A DNA stretch of 64,000 nucleotides from an uncultured Aquimarina sp. (GTDB lineage: Bacteria; Bacteroidota; Bacteroidia; Flavobacteriales; Flavobacteriaceae), in contig NZ_CANMED010000006.1 in NCBI RefSeq assembly GCF_947496855.1, positions 310,001 to 374,000 on the forward strand. The letters are read 5' to 3'. The notes under the pieces are model-generated. The model had not been told where the DNA came from. It ran no database searches and saw only the letters and a list, made by a program, of their open reading frames with translations. Below are positions 16,467 to 25,519 of the stretch, one piece after another. Every line of letters starts with the position of its first letter. Position 1 is the stretch's first letter. A program made the position numbers and the translations under genes.

Positions 16467-16547
16467 CTTATGGCGATTAGCTCTTCTTCTCTTTTTACGC
16501 TTGTGCGTAGCTACCTTGTGTCTTTTACGTTTCTTACCACTTGGCAT
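16458..16547 (-). CDS. Tiny highly basic protein, AURKAIP1/COX24 (bS22/mS38-like) type
   Basis: A 29-residue protein, MPSGKKRKRHKVATHKRKKR then RRANRHKKK, with 19 Lys/Arg/His. It matches my recollection of the short AURKAIP1/COX24-domain proteins conserved across Bacteroidetes. Their relatives are ribosomal proteins of the small subunit (mycobacterial bS22, mitochondrial mS38), so a ribosomal role is likely but inferred. It lies between HU and rng on the same strand, the standard neighbourhood. It is easily missed because of its length. Confidence 0.8.
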   Translation of the reverse strand: MPSGKKRKRHKVATHKRKKRRRANRHKKK

Positions 16548-16578
16548 AGTGCGTCTGTTTATTGATTATTAATTTTTT

Positions 16579-16869
16579 TTACTTAACTTCTACGTTAGTT
16601 TTTACACCTTCCACAAATACTTTCGCCGGCTTAAAAGCAGGAATATTATGTGCAGGTATTTTAATTGTAGTATTTTTAGAAATGTTACGGCCAGTTTTTT
16701 CAGCTCTTGTCTTGATGATAAAGCTACCAAAACCTCTTAGGTACACATTATCACCGCTCTCTAAAGAACTTTTTACTTCTTCCATAAAGGTCTCAACAGT
16801 TGCCTGAACATCTCCTTTTTCAATTCCTAGTTTTTCTGAAATTTTTGCTACAATATCTGCTTTAGTCAT
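16579..16869 (-). CDS. HU-family DNA-binding protein
   Basis: A 96-residue nucleoid protein that bends and wraps DNA. The N-terminal helices (MTKADIVAKISEKLGIEKGD) and the DNA-clasping arm (FGSFIIKTRAEKTGRN, then IKIPAHNIPAFKPAK) are complete and typical of HU/IHF. It has its own promoter upstream (TATATTTG) and is followed by the bS22-like gene on the same strand. Confidence 0.95.
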   Translation of the reverse strand: MTKADIVAKISEKLGIEKGDVQATVETFMEEVKSSLESGDNVYLRGFGSFIIKTRAEKTGRNISKNTTIKIPAHNIPAFKPAKVFVEGVKTNVEVK

Positions 16870-16908
16870 TATATTACCTATTTAGGGGTTTTTAAATTTT
16901 CAAGGGGG

Positions 16909-16940
16909 CAAATATAGCAATTTAAAATCCAAAAAATCAA
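16909..16940 (-). promoter_or_regulatory. Promoter of the HU gene
   Basis: On the minus strand TTG (16940-16938), a 21-base spacer and TATATTTG (16916-16909) fit the Bacteroidetes consensus. The transcript would begin about 35 bases before the ATG. Confidence 0.6.
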
Positions 16941-17000
16941 TACTTAAGATGAAATTATCATCTTTTAAAGGTTTAATTTTACAAAACTTATATTTTCATT

Positions 17001-18053
17001 ATGATTTTCTCTAAAAAACTCATTTCGTGGTACTTAGAAAACAAAAGATCGATGCCCTGGAGGGAAACTATAGATCCATATTGCATTTGGTTAAGCGAAA
17101 TTATACTTCAACAGACCAGAGTTGCGCAAGGATTACCTTATTATGTGTCATTTACCAGCCAATATCCTACTGTTTTTGATTTAGCAAATGCAGAAGAAGA
17201 AGAAGTGCTAAAATTATGGCAAGGATTAGGTTATTATTCCAGAGCCAGAAACCTACACGCTACTGCGCAATTCATCGCGAATGATCTTAATGGTGTTTTT
17301 CCCAACAATTATAAGGACCTGTTAAAGTTAAAAGGGGTTGGTGATTATACGGCTAGTGCTATTGCTTCTATATGTTATAATGAAGTAGTTCCAGTAGTCG
17401 ATGGCAATGTCTATAGAGTTTTATCTAGATATTTTAATATTGATACTCCTATTAATAGTACACAAGGTGTTAAGGAATTTAAAAAAATTGCTTTTGAGTT
17501 TATAGATCCTGAACAACCGGCAACTTATAATCAGGCAATTATGGAGTTTGGAGCGTTACAATGTAAACCTCAGAGTCCATATTGTATTGTCTGCCCAATT
17601 AACGACAGTTGTGAGTCTTTAAAAAAAGGAACGGTTGCTTCCTTGCCAGTAAAGCTTAAAAAATTAAAAGTCAAGAAGCGATATTTTAATTATTTGATAT
17701 TTTCTATAAAAAACCAACAAACAATTATAAGACAAAGAATAGGTAAAGGAATTTGGCAAAACTTATACGAATTCCCTTTAATAGAAAGTGATAATGATGT
17801 AGACCTTACTTATATAAAGGATCACGATATTTTTAAAAATTTAATAAATGCTAAATCTTATGATATTACGCTTTATAAGGATGAGTTTAAAATTCATAAA
17901 CTATCCCATCAGCATTTATATACTCGTTTTTACATTGTAAAAATGGATGAAAAACCTGAAATGAATGGTGAATTGGATCTAGTGGAAATAGAGAAAATTC
18001 GCGAATATCCGGTTCCTATATTATTAGGTAATTTTATAGATAGCTTTTTTTAG
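17001..18053 (+). CDS. mutY: A/G-specific adenine glycosylase
   Basis: MutY removes adenine mispaired with 8-oxoguanine. Visible features are the catalytic Glu in SEIILQQTRV, the helix-hairpin-helix LLKLKGVGDYTASAIAS, the catalytic Asp in VVDGNVYRVLSR, and the four-Cys [4Fe-4S] loop with C-x6-C-x2-C-x5-C spacing (CKPQSPYCIVCPINDSC). A C-terminal NUDIX-like 8-oxoG-reading domain follows (about 225-350). It starts the mutY-ssb-gldE-gldD order common in Flavobacteriia. Confidence 0.97.
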   Translation: MIFSKKLISWYLENKRSMPWRETIDPYCIWLSEIILQQTRVAQGLPYYVSFTSQYPTVFDLANAEEEEVLKLWQGLGYYSRARNLHATAQFIANDLNGVFPNNYKDLLKLKGVGDYTASAIASICYNEVVPVVDGNVYRVLSRYFNIDTPINSTQGVKEFKKIAFEFIDPEQPATYNQAIMEFGALQCKPQSPYCIVCPINDSCESLKKGTVASLPVKLKKLKVKKRYFNYLIFSIKNQQTIIRQRIGKGIWQNLYEFPLIESDNDVDLTYIKDHDIFKNLINAKSYDITLYKDEFKIHKLSHQHLYTRFYIVKMDEKPEMNGELDLVEIEKIREYPVPILLGNFIDSFF

Positions 18054-18096
18054 GTATGATGCTTTTTTATTACATTTACTATAAATAATATAGAGT

Positions 18097-18558
18097 ATGT
18101 CTGGAACGTTGAATAAAGTAATGCTTATTGGCCATACGGGTGATGAAGTAAAGATGCATTATTTTGAAGGAGGAAACTGTATTGGTAGATTTCCGCTAGC
18201 AACTAATGATTCTTATGTGAATAAAACTACAGGAGATAGAGTGACTTCTACAGAATGGCATAATGTTGTAGTGCGAAATAAAGCAGCAGAAATCTGCGAA
18301 AAATATCTTAAAAAAGGAGATAAAGTATATATAGAAGGTCGTCTTAAAACCAGAAAGTGGCAAGATGATCAAGGAAAAGATAGATATAGTACAGAAATAC
18401 AGTGTACTGATTTTACATTTTTAACTCCAAAAACTGAAGGTCAGCACTCTGAAATAATTGCAGAAAAACAACCAGGCATACATAAGCCTTCGGTTGATAG
18501 TTCGCAATCGGTTTCATCTTCACCCACAGAAATGGAAGAAGATGATCTTCCGTTTTAA
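18097..18558 (+). CDS. ssb: Single-stranded DNA-binding protein
   Basis: SSB coats single-stranded DNA in replication and repair. The 153-residue protein has a complete OB fold (NKVMLIGHTGDEVKMHYFEG, TEWHNVVVRNKAAEI, GDKVYIEGRLKTRKWQD), a short linker and the acidic C-terminal tip EEDDLPF that recruits partner proteins. It lies between mutY and gldE, 43 and 24 bases away. Confidence 0.96.
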   Translation: MSGTLNKVMLIGHTGDEVKMHYFEGGNCIGRFPLATNDSYVNKTTGDRVTSTEWHNVVVRNKAAEICEKYLKKGDKVYIEGRLKTRKWQDDQGKDRYSTEIQCTDFTFLTPKTEGQHSEIIAEKQPGIHKPSVDSSQSVSSSPTEMEEDDLPF

Positions 18559-18582
18559 TATGTTTAACTAAACAGATATAAT

Positions 18583-19908
18583 TTGGACCCTGATCCCGAA
18601 CCGTTGTTTATTTTGTTATTTGCTTTTGATTCTATGCAGGTAATTAATTTGCTTGTCCTTATATTACTATTGATTTGTTCTGCCCTCATATCCGGCAGTG
18701 AGGTTTCATTGTTTTCGCTTACTCCATCAGATCTAAAGCTAGAAGGTGAGGATCCTACTGTAAACCAAAAAATAATTTCGAAATTACTTAGCAGACCCAA
18801 GAAACTATTAGCTACAATATTGGTGGCAAATAACTTTATTAATATTGCTATTGTTTTACTTTTTGATACATTAGGAGAGATCTATTTTAAGGGGCTGGAT
18901 ATTGTATGGTGGGGTTGGGTAGATGTAAGATTTGTTGTCGAAGTGGTGGTTGTAGCATTTCTTATATTATTATTCGGAGAAATATTACCAAAAATATATG
19001 CGAGTAGAAATAAAGTGAAATTCGCCAACTTTATGGCACGACCATTAAGAGTGTTGGATTGGATTATTACTCCTATTAGTTTACCAATGAGGAGTATAAC
19101 TATACGCATTCATAATAAATTAGGTAAACAGAAATCGAATATTAGCGTGGATCAATTATCACAGGCGCTGGAGCTAACTTCTGATACAGATACAACTTCA
19201 GAAGAGAAAAAAATTCTGGAGGGGATTGTATCTTTTGGGAATACGGATACCAAACAGGTCATGAAACCAAGAATTGATATTTTTGCGCTAAATCAAGACA
19301 TGGAATATGCTGAAATTATTCCAGAAATTATTAAAAATGGGTATTCTCGTATTCCAGTATACAGAGATAGTATTGATAAAGTAATAGGGATTCTTTATGT
19401 AAAGGATTTGTTGCCTTATATTAATCATAAAAACTTTGATTGGGTCGTTTTGGCAAGAGAGCCTTATTTTGTTCCAGAGAACAAGAAATTAGATGATTTA
19501 TTAAATGATTTTAAAGATAAAAAAAATCATTTAGCCATTGTGGTAGATGAGTATGGTGGGACAAGTGGGTTAATTTCATTAGAGGATATTATTGAAGAAA
19601 TTGTTGGGGATATTAGTGATGAATTTGATGATGAGGATTTGATATTCTCTAAGTTAGATGATAAAAACTATGTTTTTGAAGGAAGAACATCACTTAAGGA
19701 TTTTTATAAAGTAGTTAAGTTAGAAGATCATTCTGTTTTTGAGAACAAAAAAGGAGATGCGGAAACTATTGCTGGATTGTTATTAGAGATATCCGGTAGC
19801 TTTCCAAAAAGAGGCGATATAATTACGGTAGAGTCATATATATTTAAAATAGAATCCTTGGACAACAAACGAATTAAAAGGATAAAATTAACGATTAATG
19901 AAGAGTAG
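18583..19908 (+). CDS. gldE: Gliding motility-associated protein GldE (CorC/HlyC-type)
   Basis: A 441-residue CNNM/CorC-like membrane protein. It has the DUF21 transmembrane domain (about 15-190), a CBS-domain pair (about 210-340: MKPRIDIFALNQDMEYAEII, then LLNDFKDKKNHLAIVVDEYG with GGTSGLISLEDIIEEIVGDI) and a C-terminal transporter-associated domain. The start is probably TTG 18583 giving M-D-P-D-P-E. It overlaps gldD by 11 bases. GldE supports the gliding machinery of Bacteroidetes, possibly by helping GldD, but is not strictly essential. Confidence 0.94.
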   Translation: MDPDPEPLFILLFAFDSMQVINLLVLILLLICSALISGSEVSLFSLTPSDLKLEGEDPTVNQKIISKLLSRPKKLLATILVANNFINIAIVLLFDTLGEIYFKGLDIVWWGWVDVRFVVEVVVVAFLILLFGEILPKIYASRNKVKFANFMARPLRVLDWIITPISLPMRSITIRIHNKLGKQKSNISVDQLSQALELTSDTDTTSEEKKILEGIVSFGNTDTKQVMKPRIDIFALNQDMEYAEIIPEIIKNGYSRIPVYRDSIDKVIGILYVKDLLPYINHKNFDWVVLAREPYFVPENKKLDDLLNDFKDKKNHLAIVVDEYGGTSGLISLEDIIEEIVGDISDEFDDEDLIFSKLDDKNYVFEGRTSLKDFYKVVKLEDHSVFENKKGDAETIAGLLLEISGSFPKRGDIITVESYIFKIESLDNKRIKRIKLTINEE

Positions 19909-20470
19909 ACTTAGTAAATTTATAGTAGGTATTCTTGTGTGTACTTTGTGTTCTTGTGGAGGCGAGGTGTTGCCCAAACCCAAAGGAATGTTAAGGCTTG
20001 CTTATCCTGCTCCAAAATATGAACAGGCGTTACTGGATTGCTCTTATGTTTTTGAAAAAAATAGTATTTCGGTGTTCGAAAGAGCAAAAAATAATAAGAG
20101 ATGTTGGTATAATATTAATTATCCAAAATTAAATGCTACAGTGTATATCTCTTATTATAATGTAAATAATAATCTCGATTCTTTATTAAGAGATGCGCAA
20201 AATCTTACACAAGAACATTATATTAAAGCTGATGGAATAGATCAAAAAGATTTTATCTTACCAGAAAAAAATGTTTACGGAAGTATTTTTGAAGTAACAG
20301 GAAATGCTGCTTCTTCTTGTCAATTTTATGTAACAGATAGTATTAATCATTTTGTGTCTGGCTCTGTTTATTTTAAGGTGAAACCAAACTATGATTCTAT
20401 TCTTCCAGCAGCAAAATACTTGCGAAATGATATTATTCATTTTATGGAGACTGTTCAATGGAAAGAATAA
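19898..20470 (+). CDS. gldD: Gliding motility lipoprotein GldD
   Basis: A 190-residue lipoprotein (lipobox Cys20, LCS-C) with the family opening LPKPKGMLRLAYPAPKYEQ and conserved CWYNINYPKLNATVYISYY. GldD is required for gliding and is linked to the type IX secretion system. It overlaps the end of gldE, so the two are translationally coupled. Confidence 0.95.
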   Translation: MKSRLSKFIVGILVCTLCSCGGEVLPKPKGMLRLAYPAPKYEQALLDCSYVFEKNSISVFERAKNNKRCWYNINYPKLNATVYISYYNVNNNLDSLLRDAQNLTQEHYIKADGIDQKDFILPEKNVYGSIFEVTGNAASSCQFYVTDSINHFVSGSVYFKVKPNYDSILPAAKYLRNDIIHFMETVQWKE

Positions 20471-20552
20471 CGCTAAACGTTCGTTAATTTTTCTACATAC
20501 TAGATTGTTGCTTTCATAATTTTAGTGATTTTTGCAGCTCATAAAACGGCAG

Positions 20553-21440
20553 ATGCAAAACGCAAAACTAAAATGGATATACTTGGTTGTACTATCACTG
20601 GTGTGGGGTAGTTCATTTATCCTAATTAAAAAATCATTGATAGGTCTAACGCCAATGCAATTGGGAGCCTTAAGAACATTATTCGCAGCCGTTTTTTTAT
20701 TTCTGATTGGTTTTAGAAGTATGAAAACTATCAAGAAAAAAGAATGGAAATGGATCGTTATTTCGGGTTTTTTAGGCACATTTATTCCTGCATTTTTGTT
20801 TGCCTTTGCAGAAACTGAAATTGATAGTGGTATTGCTTCGGTTCTTAATTCTACCACGCCTTTGGTTACTCTTATTTTAGGAGCATTAGTCTTTTCTATT
20901 CGTTTTAGTAGAAATCAGTTAATAGGAGTTGTTGTTGGGTTAATTGGGTGTTTGGCCCTTATATGGGAAGGAGCTTCTGTAAACCCTAATCAAAATTATT
21001 GGTATGCGTCCCTAGTGCTTTGCGCTTCTGTTTGTTATGCAACGAATGTAAATATTATAAAGCGATATATGCAGAATATATCGCCAATGGCAATTGCAAA
21101 TGGTAATTTTATCGTGTTAGTAATTCCTTCGCTTATTGTATTGTATTGCTCTAATTTTTTTGATGAGAAAGTAATTACGAGTCCTAGAATGCACACAAGT
21201 TTGATCTATATATTAATTCTTGCAGTAGTAGGAACGGGAATTGCTAAGGTGTTGTTTAATAAATTAGTGCAAATGAGTAGTCCTGTTTTTGCTACTTCAG
21301 TAACATATACAATTCCGATAGTAGCTTTAATGTGGGGATTGCTGGATGGCGAAGAGTTTTCCTTTTATCAGGTAATTGCAACCGGGATTATAATTTTAGG
21401 AGTTTATATTGCTAACCGCAAAAAAAGGGTTCGCTCTTAG
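20553..21440 (+). CDS. EamA/DMT-family transporter
   Basis: A 295-residue integral membrane protein with ten predicted helices in two EamA repeats. It opens with LVVLSLVWGSSFILIKKSL and TPMQLGALRTLFAA, which are typical of the drug/metabolite transporter superfamily. The substrate cannot be read from sequence. I use ATG 20553, not an upstream TTG at 20532, because the first membrane helix begins soon after the ATG. Confidence 0.9.
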   Translation: MQNAKLKWIYLVVLSLVWGSSFILIKKSLIGLTPMQLGALRTLFAAVFLFLIGFRSMKTIKKKEWKWIVISGFLGTFIPAFLFAFAETEIDSGIASVLNSTTPLVTLILGALVFSIRFSRNQLIGVVVGLIGCLALIWEGASVNPNQNYWYASLVLCASVCYATNVNIIKRYMQNISPMAIANGNFIVLVIPSLIVLYCSNFFDEKVITSPRMHTSLIYILILAVVGTGIAKVLFNKLVQMSSPVFATSVTYTIPIVALMWGLLDGEEFSFYQVIATGIIILGVYIANRKKRVRS

Positions 21441-21510
21441 ATAAACAAATCCTTATTGTGCTATGTTTTGAGTTGGGTTTAAATAAAATCTTCTTCAGTT
21501 GTGTATTCTT

Positions 21511-21530
21511 TTATTTTTAATTAAAAATAA
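21511..21530. repeat. AT-only perfect palindrome in a 218-base gap
   Basis: TTATTTTTAATTAAAAATAA is its own reverse complement. It lies between the EamA gene and the DUF4199-like gene, and TAATTTTG (21528-21535), a -7-like element, overlaps its end. In an AT-rich genome such a palindrome may be chance. No gene is seen in the gap. Confidence 0.35.
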
Positions 21531-21658
21531 TTTTGTTGCGATTTTAACTGAAAAGTTGTGATGTGTTAATCATCTCGCTTACAATAAATTAACAGTTTTT
21601 TAAGTCTGAAAACCGCTAATAATCCATAAATTTCTATTAAATCTAAATAAGAGAAATT

Positions 21659-22132
21659 ATGAAAAAGTCTACAATCCCTGTTAAATATGGTGTTATGATT
21701 GCAATTGGACTGATTGCTTATTTTTTAATTTTGTCATTAATTGGGGTTCAAACTAATCCTATTTTTAGTCTCGGTAATGGAATCATAGTAGCATTTGGAT
21801 TATATAAAGCTCTTAAAGATTATAAACTTGAAAAAGGAAATGCTTTTGAATATCAAAAGGGTTTTATGGCCGGATTATTTACAGGATTTAATGCAACACT
21901 TATTTTTACTATTTTCTTTGCTATTTATGTCACTAATATTAACACCAGTTTTCTCCCAGAAATGCTTGCTAACTGGAGCTCGCATTACCATGTAGGCGTA
22001 GGTATTGTAGTTTTTGTGTCGGCAATAATGGGTTTTGCAACTACATTCGTGTTGACCCTGTCTTTTATGCAATTATTTAAAGACAGTTGGAATATCAAGA
22101 AAAAACATAATTCGCAGCCCATAAAGGCGTAA
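21659..22132 (+). CDS. DUF4199-like membrane protein
   Basis: A 157-residue protein with four predicted membrane helices (about 10-30, 38-50, 68-92, 115-142). The sequence KYGVMIAIGLIAYFLI and FEYQKGFMAGLFTGFNATLIFTIFFAIYV resembles the DUF4199 family widely found in Bacteroidetes. Its function is unknown. It lies alone upstream of the rplU promoter. Confidence 0.72.
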   Translation: MKKSTIPVKYGVMIAIGLIAYFLILSLIGVQTNPIFSLGNGIIVAFGLYKALKDYKLEKGNAFEYQKGFMAGLFTGFNATLIFTIFFAIYVTNINTSFLPEMLANWSSHYHVGVGIVVFVSAIMGFATTFVLTLSFMQLFKDSWNIKKKHNSQPIKA

Positions 22133-22136
22133 AATA

Positions 22137-22167
22137 TTTGTTAGTTAATTAATTAAGAGTATATTTG
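22137..22167 (+). promoter_or_regulatory. Promoter of rplU-rpmA
   Basis: TTTG at 22137-22140, a 19-base spacer and TATATTTG at 22160-22167 are an exact match to the Bacteroidetes consensus. This is the best promoter in the window. Confidence 0.8.
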
Positions 22168-22171
22168 CACC

Positions 22172-22192
22172 CGCTTATTTTTTGGATAAGCG
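22172..22192 (+). promoter_or_regulatory. Hairpin at the 5' end of the rplU leader
   Basis: CGCTTAT and ATAAGCG pair over a 7-base loop, starting at or near the predicted transcription start. It could stabilise the mRNA or act in ribosomal-protein feedback. No known leader family was recognised. Confidence 0.4.
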
Positions 22193-22231
22193 ATAATTTT
22201 TATTACAAAATAATTAATTAAACGTTACGCT

Positions 22232-22921
22232 ATGTACGCAATTGTAGAGATAGCAGGGCAGCAATTTAAAGTTGCAAAAGACCAAAAAGTTTTTGTTCAT
22301 CGTTTAGTAGGAGAAGAAGGAGACAAAGTTTCTTTTGATAAAGTTCTTCTTACTGCAGATGGAGATAAAGTTACTTTAGGCGCCCCGGCTATAGATGGAG
22401 CTCAAGTAGGAGCAAAAATCACAAGACACCTTAAAGGTGATAAAGTTATTGTTTTCAAGAAAAAGAGACGTAAAGGATACCGTGTTAAAAATGGTCACCG
22501 TCAATCTCTTACTGAAATCATAATTGAGAGTATAGTTGCCTCTGGAGCTACAAAATCAGCTCCTAAAAAGGAAACTAAGAAAGCTGCACCAAAAGCTGAA
22601 AAGAAAGTAGAAGCTAAACCTGCTGCTAAGAAAACAGAAGCACCGAAGAAAGCTGCTCCTAAAAAATCAGCTAAAGCGGATGATCTTAAAAAGATTGAAG
22701 GTATTGGACCAAAAATCGCTGAAACTCTAAATGCTAATGGTATCGTTACTTTTGCTGATCTTGCAAAAGCTGATCCAAAACAAATTGCTGAGTTTATTAA
22801 AGATGTTCGTGGAAATCACGTTCCTGATACTTGGCCTAAGCAAGCTGAAATGGCTGCTGAAGGTAAGTGGGATGAGTTAAAAGAATGGCAAGATAAATTA
22901 GACGGCGGGATTGTAAAATAA
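22232..22921 (+). CDS. rplU: 50S ribosomal protein L21 with C-terminal HhH extension
   Basis: The first ~103 residues are a normal bL21 (MYAIVEIAGQQFKVAKDQKV, KKKRRKGYRVKNGHRQSLT). A Lys/Ala/Pro-rich linker (about 105-150) follows, then an extra domain (about 150-229) that opens with a helix-hairpin-helix (DLKKIEGIGPKIAETLNANG). The total of 229 residues is more than twice the usual length. This fused form occurs in Flavobacteriia as far as I recall. The extension may contact rRNA or DNA; its function is not established. rpmA follows after 35 bases. Confidence 0.95.
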   Translation: MYAIVEIAGQQFKVAKDQKVFVHRLVGEEGDKVSFDKVLLTADGDKVTLGAPAIDGAQVGAKITRHLKGDKVIVFKKKRRKGYRVKNGHRQSLTEIIIESIVASGATKSAPKKETKKAAPKAEKKVEAKPAAKKTEAPKKAAPKKSAKADDLKKIEGIGPKIAETLNANGIVTFADLAKADPKQIAEFIKDVRGNHVPDTWPKQAEMAAEGKWDELKEWQDKLDGGIVK

Positions 22922-22956
22922 TCTCGTTATTATTAACGATATAAAACCTTAAGAAA

Positions 22957-23217
22957 ATGGCTCATAAAAAAGGAGTTGGTAGTTCTAAGAATGGTAGAGA
23001 ATCAGAATCAAAACGCTTAGGTGTTAAGATCTTTGGTGGACAAGCTGCCATCGCTGGTAACATCATTGTAAGACAAAGAGGTACAGCACACAAACCAGGT
23101 GAGAATGTTTACGCTGGTAAAGATCATACGCTACATGCTAAAGTTGACGGTATGGTAAAATTTACTAAGAAGAGAGATAATAAATCTTATGTTTCTATAG
23201 TTCCTTTTGAAGCATAA
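22957..23217 (+). CDS. rpmA: 50S ribosomal protein L27
   Basis: An 86-residue bL27, near the peptidyl-transferase centre. It begins MAHKKGVGSSKNGRESESKR and contains RQRGTAHKPGENVYAGKDHT, both diagnostic. There is no Firmicutes-type N-terminal extension needing cleavage. It is co-transcribed with rplU and followed by a strong terminator. Confidence 0.98.
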   Translation: MAHKKGVGSSKNGRESESKRLGVKIFGGQAAIAGNIIVRQRGTAHKPGENVYAGKDHTLHAKVDGMVKFTKKRDNKSYVSIVPFEA

Positions 23218-23244
23218 GGATATTTTCCTTTGTTACATACAAAT

Positions 23245-23278
23245 AAAACCCTTTTCAGGCTAGCTTGAAAAGGGTTTT
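23245..23278 (+). terminator. Intrinsic terminator of rplU-rpmA
   Basis: A perfect 13-bp stem (AAAACCCTTTTCA and complement, 8-base loop containing GCTAGC) is followed by a T-run. Confidence 0.92.
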
Positions 23279-23311
23279 TTGTTTATTTTAAACAAATAAA
23301 ACTATTTTCTC

Positions 23312-23644
23312 ATGAGTAAAATTATCAAAATTTCTTGTTGTTTAGTTTTTTTACTAATGACAACGGCTGTGATCTCTCAAGATATCCCGAAGTATGATTA
23401 TCTAGAAGTTATTGTAATACAGAAAGCTAATAATAGCGGAAGAGTAAAAAGAATAAAAGTTCAAGAACAAAAATCATTAGAAGGAAAACAGATAACGATT
23501 AAGCAGCTAGAGGATCTAGAGGGAACTTCTGATTTGCTAAATTATATGAATATTGCTAATTGGGAGTTTGTGGATAGACAATCTGTGGTTTCCGAAGAAA
23601 ATGATCCAGTATGGATGAGTTATATTTTTCGGAAAAGGAGATAA
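23312..23644 (+). CDS. Small secreted hypothetical protein
   Basis: A 110-residue protein with a signal peptide (hydrophobic residues 8-21, cut probably after VIS-Q). The mature part is polar and mixed alpha/beta (YDYLEVIVIQKANNSGRVKR). No family was recognised. It lies alone between the rpmA terminator and the TPR regulator gene. Confidence 0.72.
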   Translation: MSKIIKISCCLVFLLMTTAVISQDIPKYDYLEVIVIQKANNSGRVKRIKVQEQKSLEGKQITIKQLEDLEGTSDLLNYMNIANWEFVDRQSVVSEENDPVWMSYIFRKRR

Positions 23645-23752
23645 AGATTAAGGTGTAACATAAAAATAATATCTAAGTAACATTCTATAATAGGTATATC
23701 ACTAGATTTATGAGATTTTTACTTTTTAGTAAGAGTTTTGTAATAGATTTTT

Positions 23753-25342
23753 ATGAGACAAGAATTGTCGTGGTTACTTATATGTATATTGTTAATTATT
23801 TCTTTTTGTAAAGTTGTTGCGCAGGTTGATAATAGCTTAGAAAAGGATAAGAAACAGATTGATGATGCATTACAGATTTTAAGAGTTGAGTTAAGGACTG
23901 CACAGAAAAATGGATCACCTATTAGTATTGCTGAGAAGTATTTTCTTTTAGGGGGCTTTTATCAAAATGCAAGAGTATATGACGAGGCTTTAGAACAATA
24001 TAATAAAGCTGTAGTTTTAATTGAAGAGAAAGACACTCTTTTTGTCCTTCTGAAAAACGAGATAGGTAAGATATATCTCTCTACAAAGAATTTTCCTAAA
24101 GCCAAGCAGTATTTTAATCAGAGTCAATTAATATCTTCTAAATTCGGATATAAAAAAGGAGTAGCTATTGCTAAAAGATTACTAGGGTCATGTTTTGAAA
24201 AAGAAGGCAATTACCTTAAAGCATTACAATATCAAAAAGAGAGCCTTAAAATATTCTCTGTACTTAGAGATATAGAAGGTGTTGCTGTCGTTAATGAAAA
24301 CTTAGGAAGTATATATGAAGATTTAGAACAGTATGATGTAGCTTATGAATATTTTAAAAAGTCAAACGAGTACTTTGAAAAAATGGACAAAGCTGGAAAA
24401 ATCAGTGTTTTTAATAATCTGGGAGATATATGCAGAAAAACTGGCAATTATAGTAAGGCTATTGAATATACCAATAAAGCGCATCAATCGGCGCTATATT
24501 TTCAAGATAAATATCAGATTAAAAGTGCCCACAAGGATCTTTCTAAAACGTATAACCTTATGGGAGATTTTAAAAAGGCTTTTGATCATCTTTCTAAAAG
24601 TGAAAAAATTAATGAAGAGCTTATTCTATCAGAAAATATTAATCAACTGAATACTCTTCAGGCAATATATGAAACCAAACAAAAAGAAGCTCAAATAGGT
24701 GCGTTATTGCAGCAAAAAGAAATTAGTCGGGCGAATCAAAATCTGTTATTAGTTAGTTTAGGTGCTATTATACTTATTGCAGGTGTTCTTTATGTTTATT
24801 ATAGAAGGAAAGGGAAAGAGAGCTTAAGAATTCAAGAGTTCGAACAAAGAACTTTGAAAGCAGAATTAGAGAAAAAGGAGTTTGAAGAAAAAAATTTACA
24901 AAGAGAAATCCACTTAAAGACATCTACATTGTCCAGATATAGTCTTCATCTGTCTCAGAAAAATAAAATTTTATCCGATTTGTCTTCTACCCTATCCAAT
25001 ATAGCGAATAGAAAAGGAATAGACATAAATACTAATATAAAACGTATAGTAAAAGAGATTAATTTCAACTTAAAACAAGAAAGAGAATGGGACGAATTCC
25101 ATAATTTTTTTAAAGAGATTCATCCAGATTTTACTAAGAGATTATCTCAATTATCAGAAGACAAACTATCACCTGCAGAATTGCGGTTGGGAATGTTGTT
25201 ACGACTCAATTTATCTTCAAAAGAAATAGCTTCTATTCTTAGAGTTACTCCAGATAGTGTGCGAGTAGCACGTTACCGATTACGAAAAAAATTACCTATC
25301 AACCAGAAAGAAGAGTTGGTTAATTTTATGATTGCTTTGTAG
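23753..25342 (+). CDS. TPR-containing membrane regulator with LuxR-type HTH
   Basis: A 529-residue one-component regulator. It has a signal peptide, TPR repeats (about 60-310; for example YQNARVYDEALEQYNKAVVL and GNYSKAIEYTNKAHQSA), one membrane helix (about 330-350), a coiled-coil linker and a C-terminal helix-turn-helix (about 465-529: LSPAELRLGMLLRLNLSSKE, then IASILRVTPDSVRVARYRLRKKL). Such proteins occur next to TonB-dependent receptor operons in Flavobacteriia. The TonB-receptor/phytase pair begins 177 bases downstream and is its likely target, by inference. Confidence 0.85.
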   Translation: MRQELSWLLICILLIISFCKVVAQVDNSLEKDKKQIDDALQILRVELRTAQKNGSPISIAEKYFLLGGFYQNARVYDEALEQYNKAVVLIEEKDTLFVLLKNEIGKIYLSTKNFPKAKQYFNQSQLISSKFGYKKGVAIAKRLLGSCFEKEGNYLKALQYQKESLKIFSVLRDIEGVAVVNENLGSIYEDLEQYDVAYEYFKKSNEYFEKMDKAGKISVFNNLGDICRKTGNYSKAIEYTNKAHQSALYFQDKYQIKSAHKDLSKTYNLMGDFKKAFDHLSKSEKINEELILSENINQLNTLQAIYETKQKEAQIGALLQQKEISRANQNLLLVSLGAIILIAGVLYVYYRRKGKESLRIQEFEQRTLKAELEKKEFEEKNLQREIHLKTSTLSRYSLHLSQKNKILSDLSSTLSNIANRKGIDINTNIKRIVKEINFNLKQEREWDEFHNFFKEIHPDFTKRLSQLSEDKLSPAELRLGMLLRLNLSSKEIASILRVTPDSVRVARYRLRKKLPINQKEELVNFMIAL

Positions 25343-25519
25343 TAAAAACTTGAAAAACGCACTGTTCTTTTAGTCTATGTTATTGTAATGTAAATAAATC
25401 TTAATTGTTGCCTTGTTGTTTATCGTTATTAAGAAAAATGTTTATCCTTTGTTGCTTTACGTTTTTAAAGTAAAACATTGTGTTACAGTAGTTTTATAAT
25501 GATTTTAAAAGACTAACAA

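Noticed and set aside
22137..22231. A ribosomal-protein leader of a known family
   Set aside because: Only one short hairpin is seen and it does not match any named L21 leader that I know; it is kept as a candidate only.
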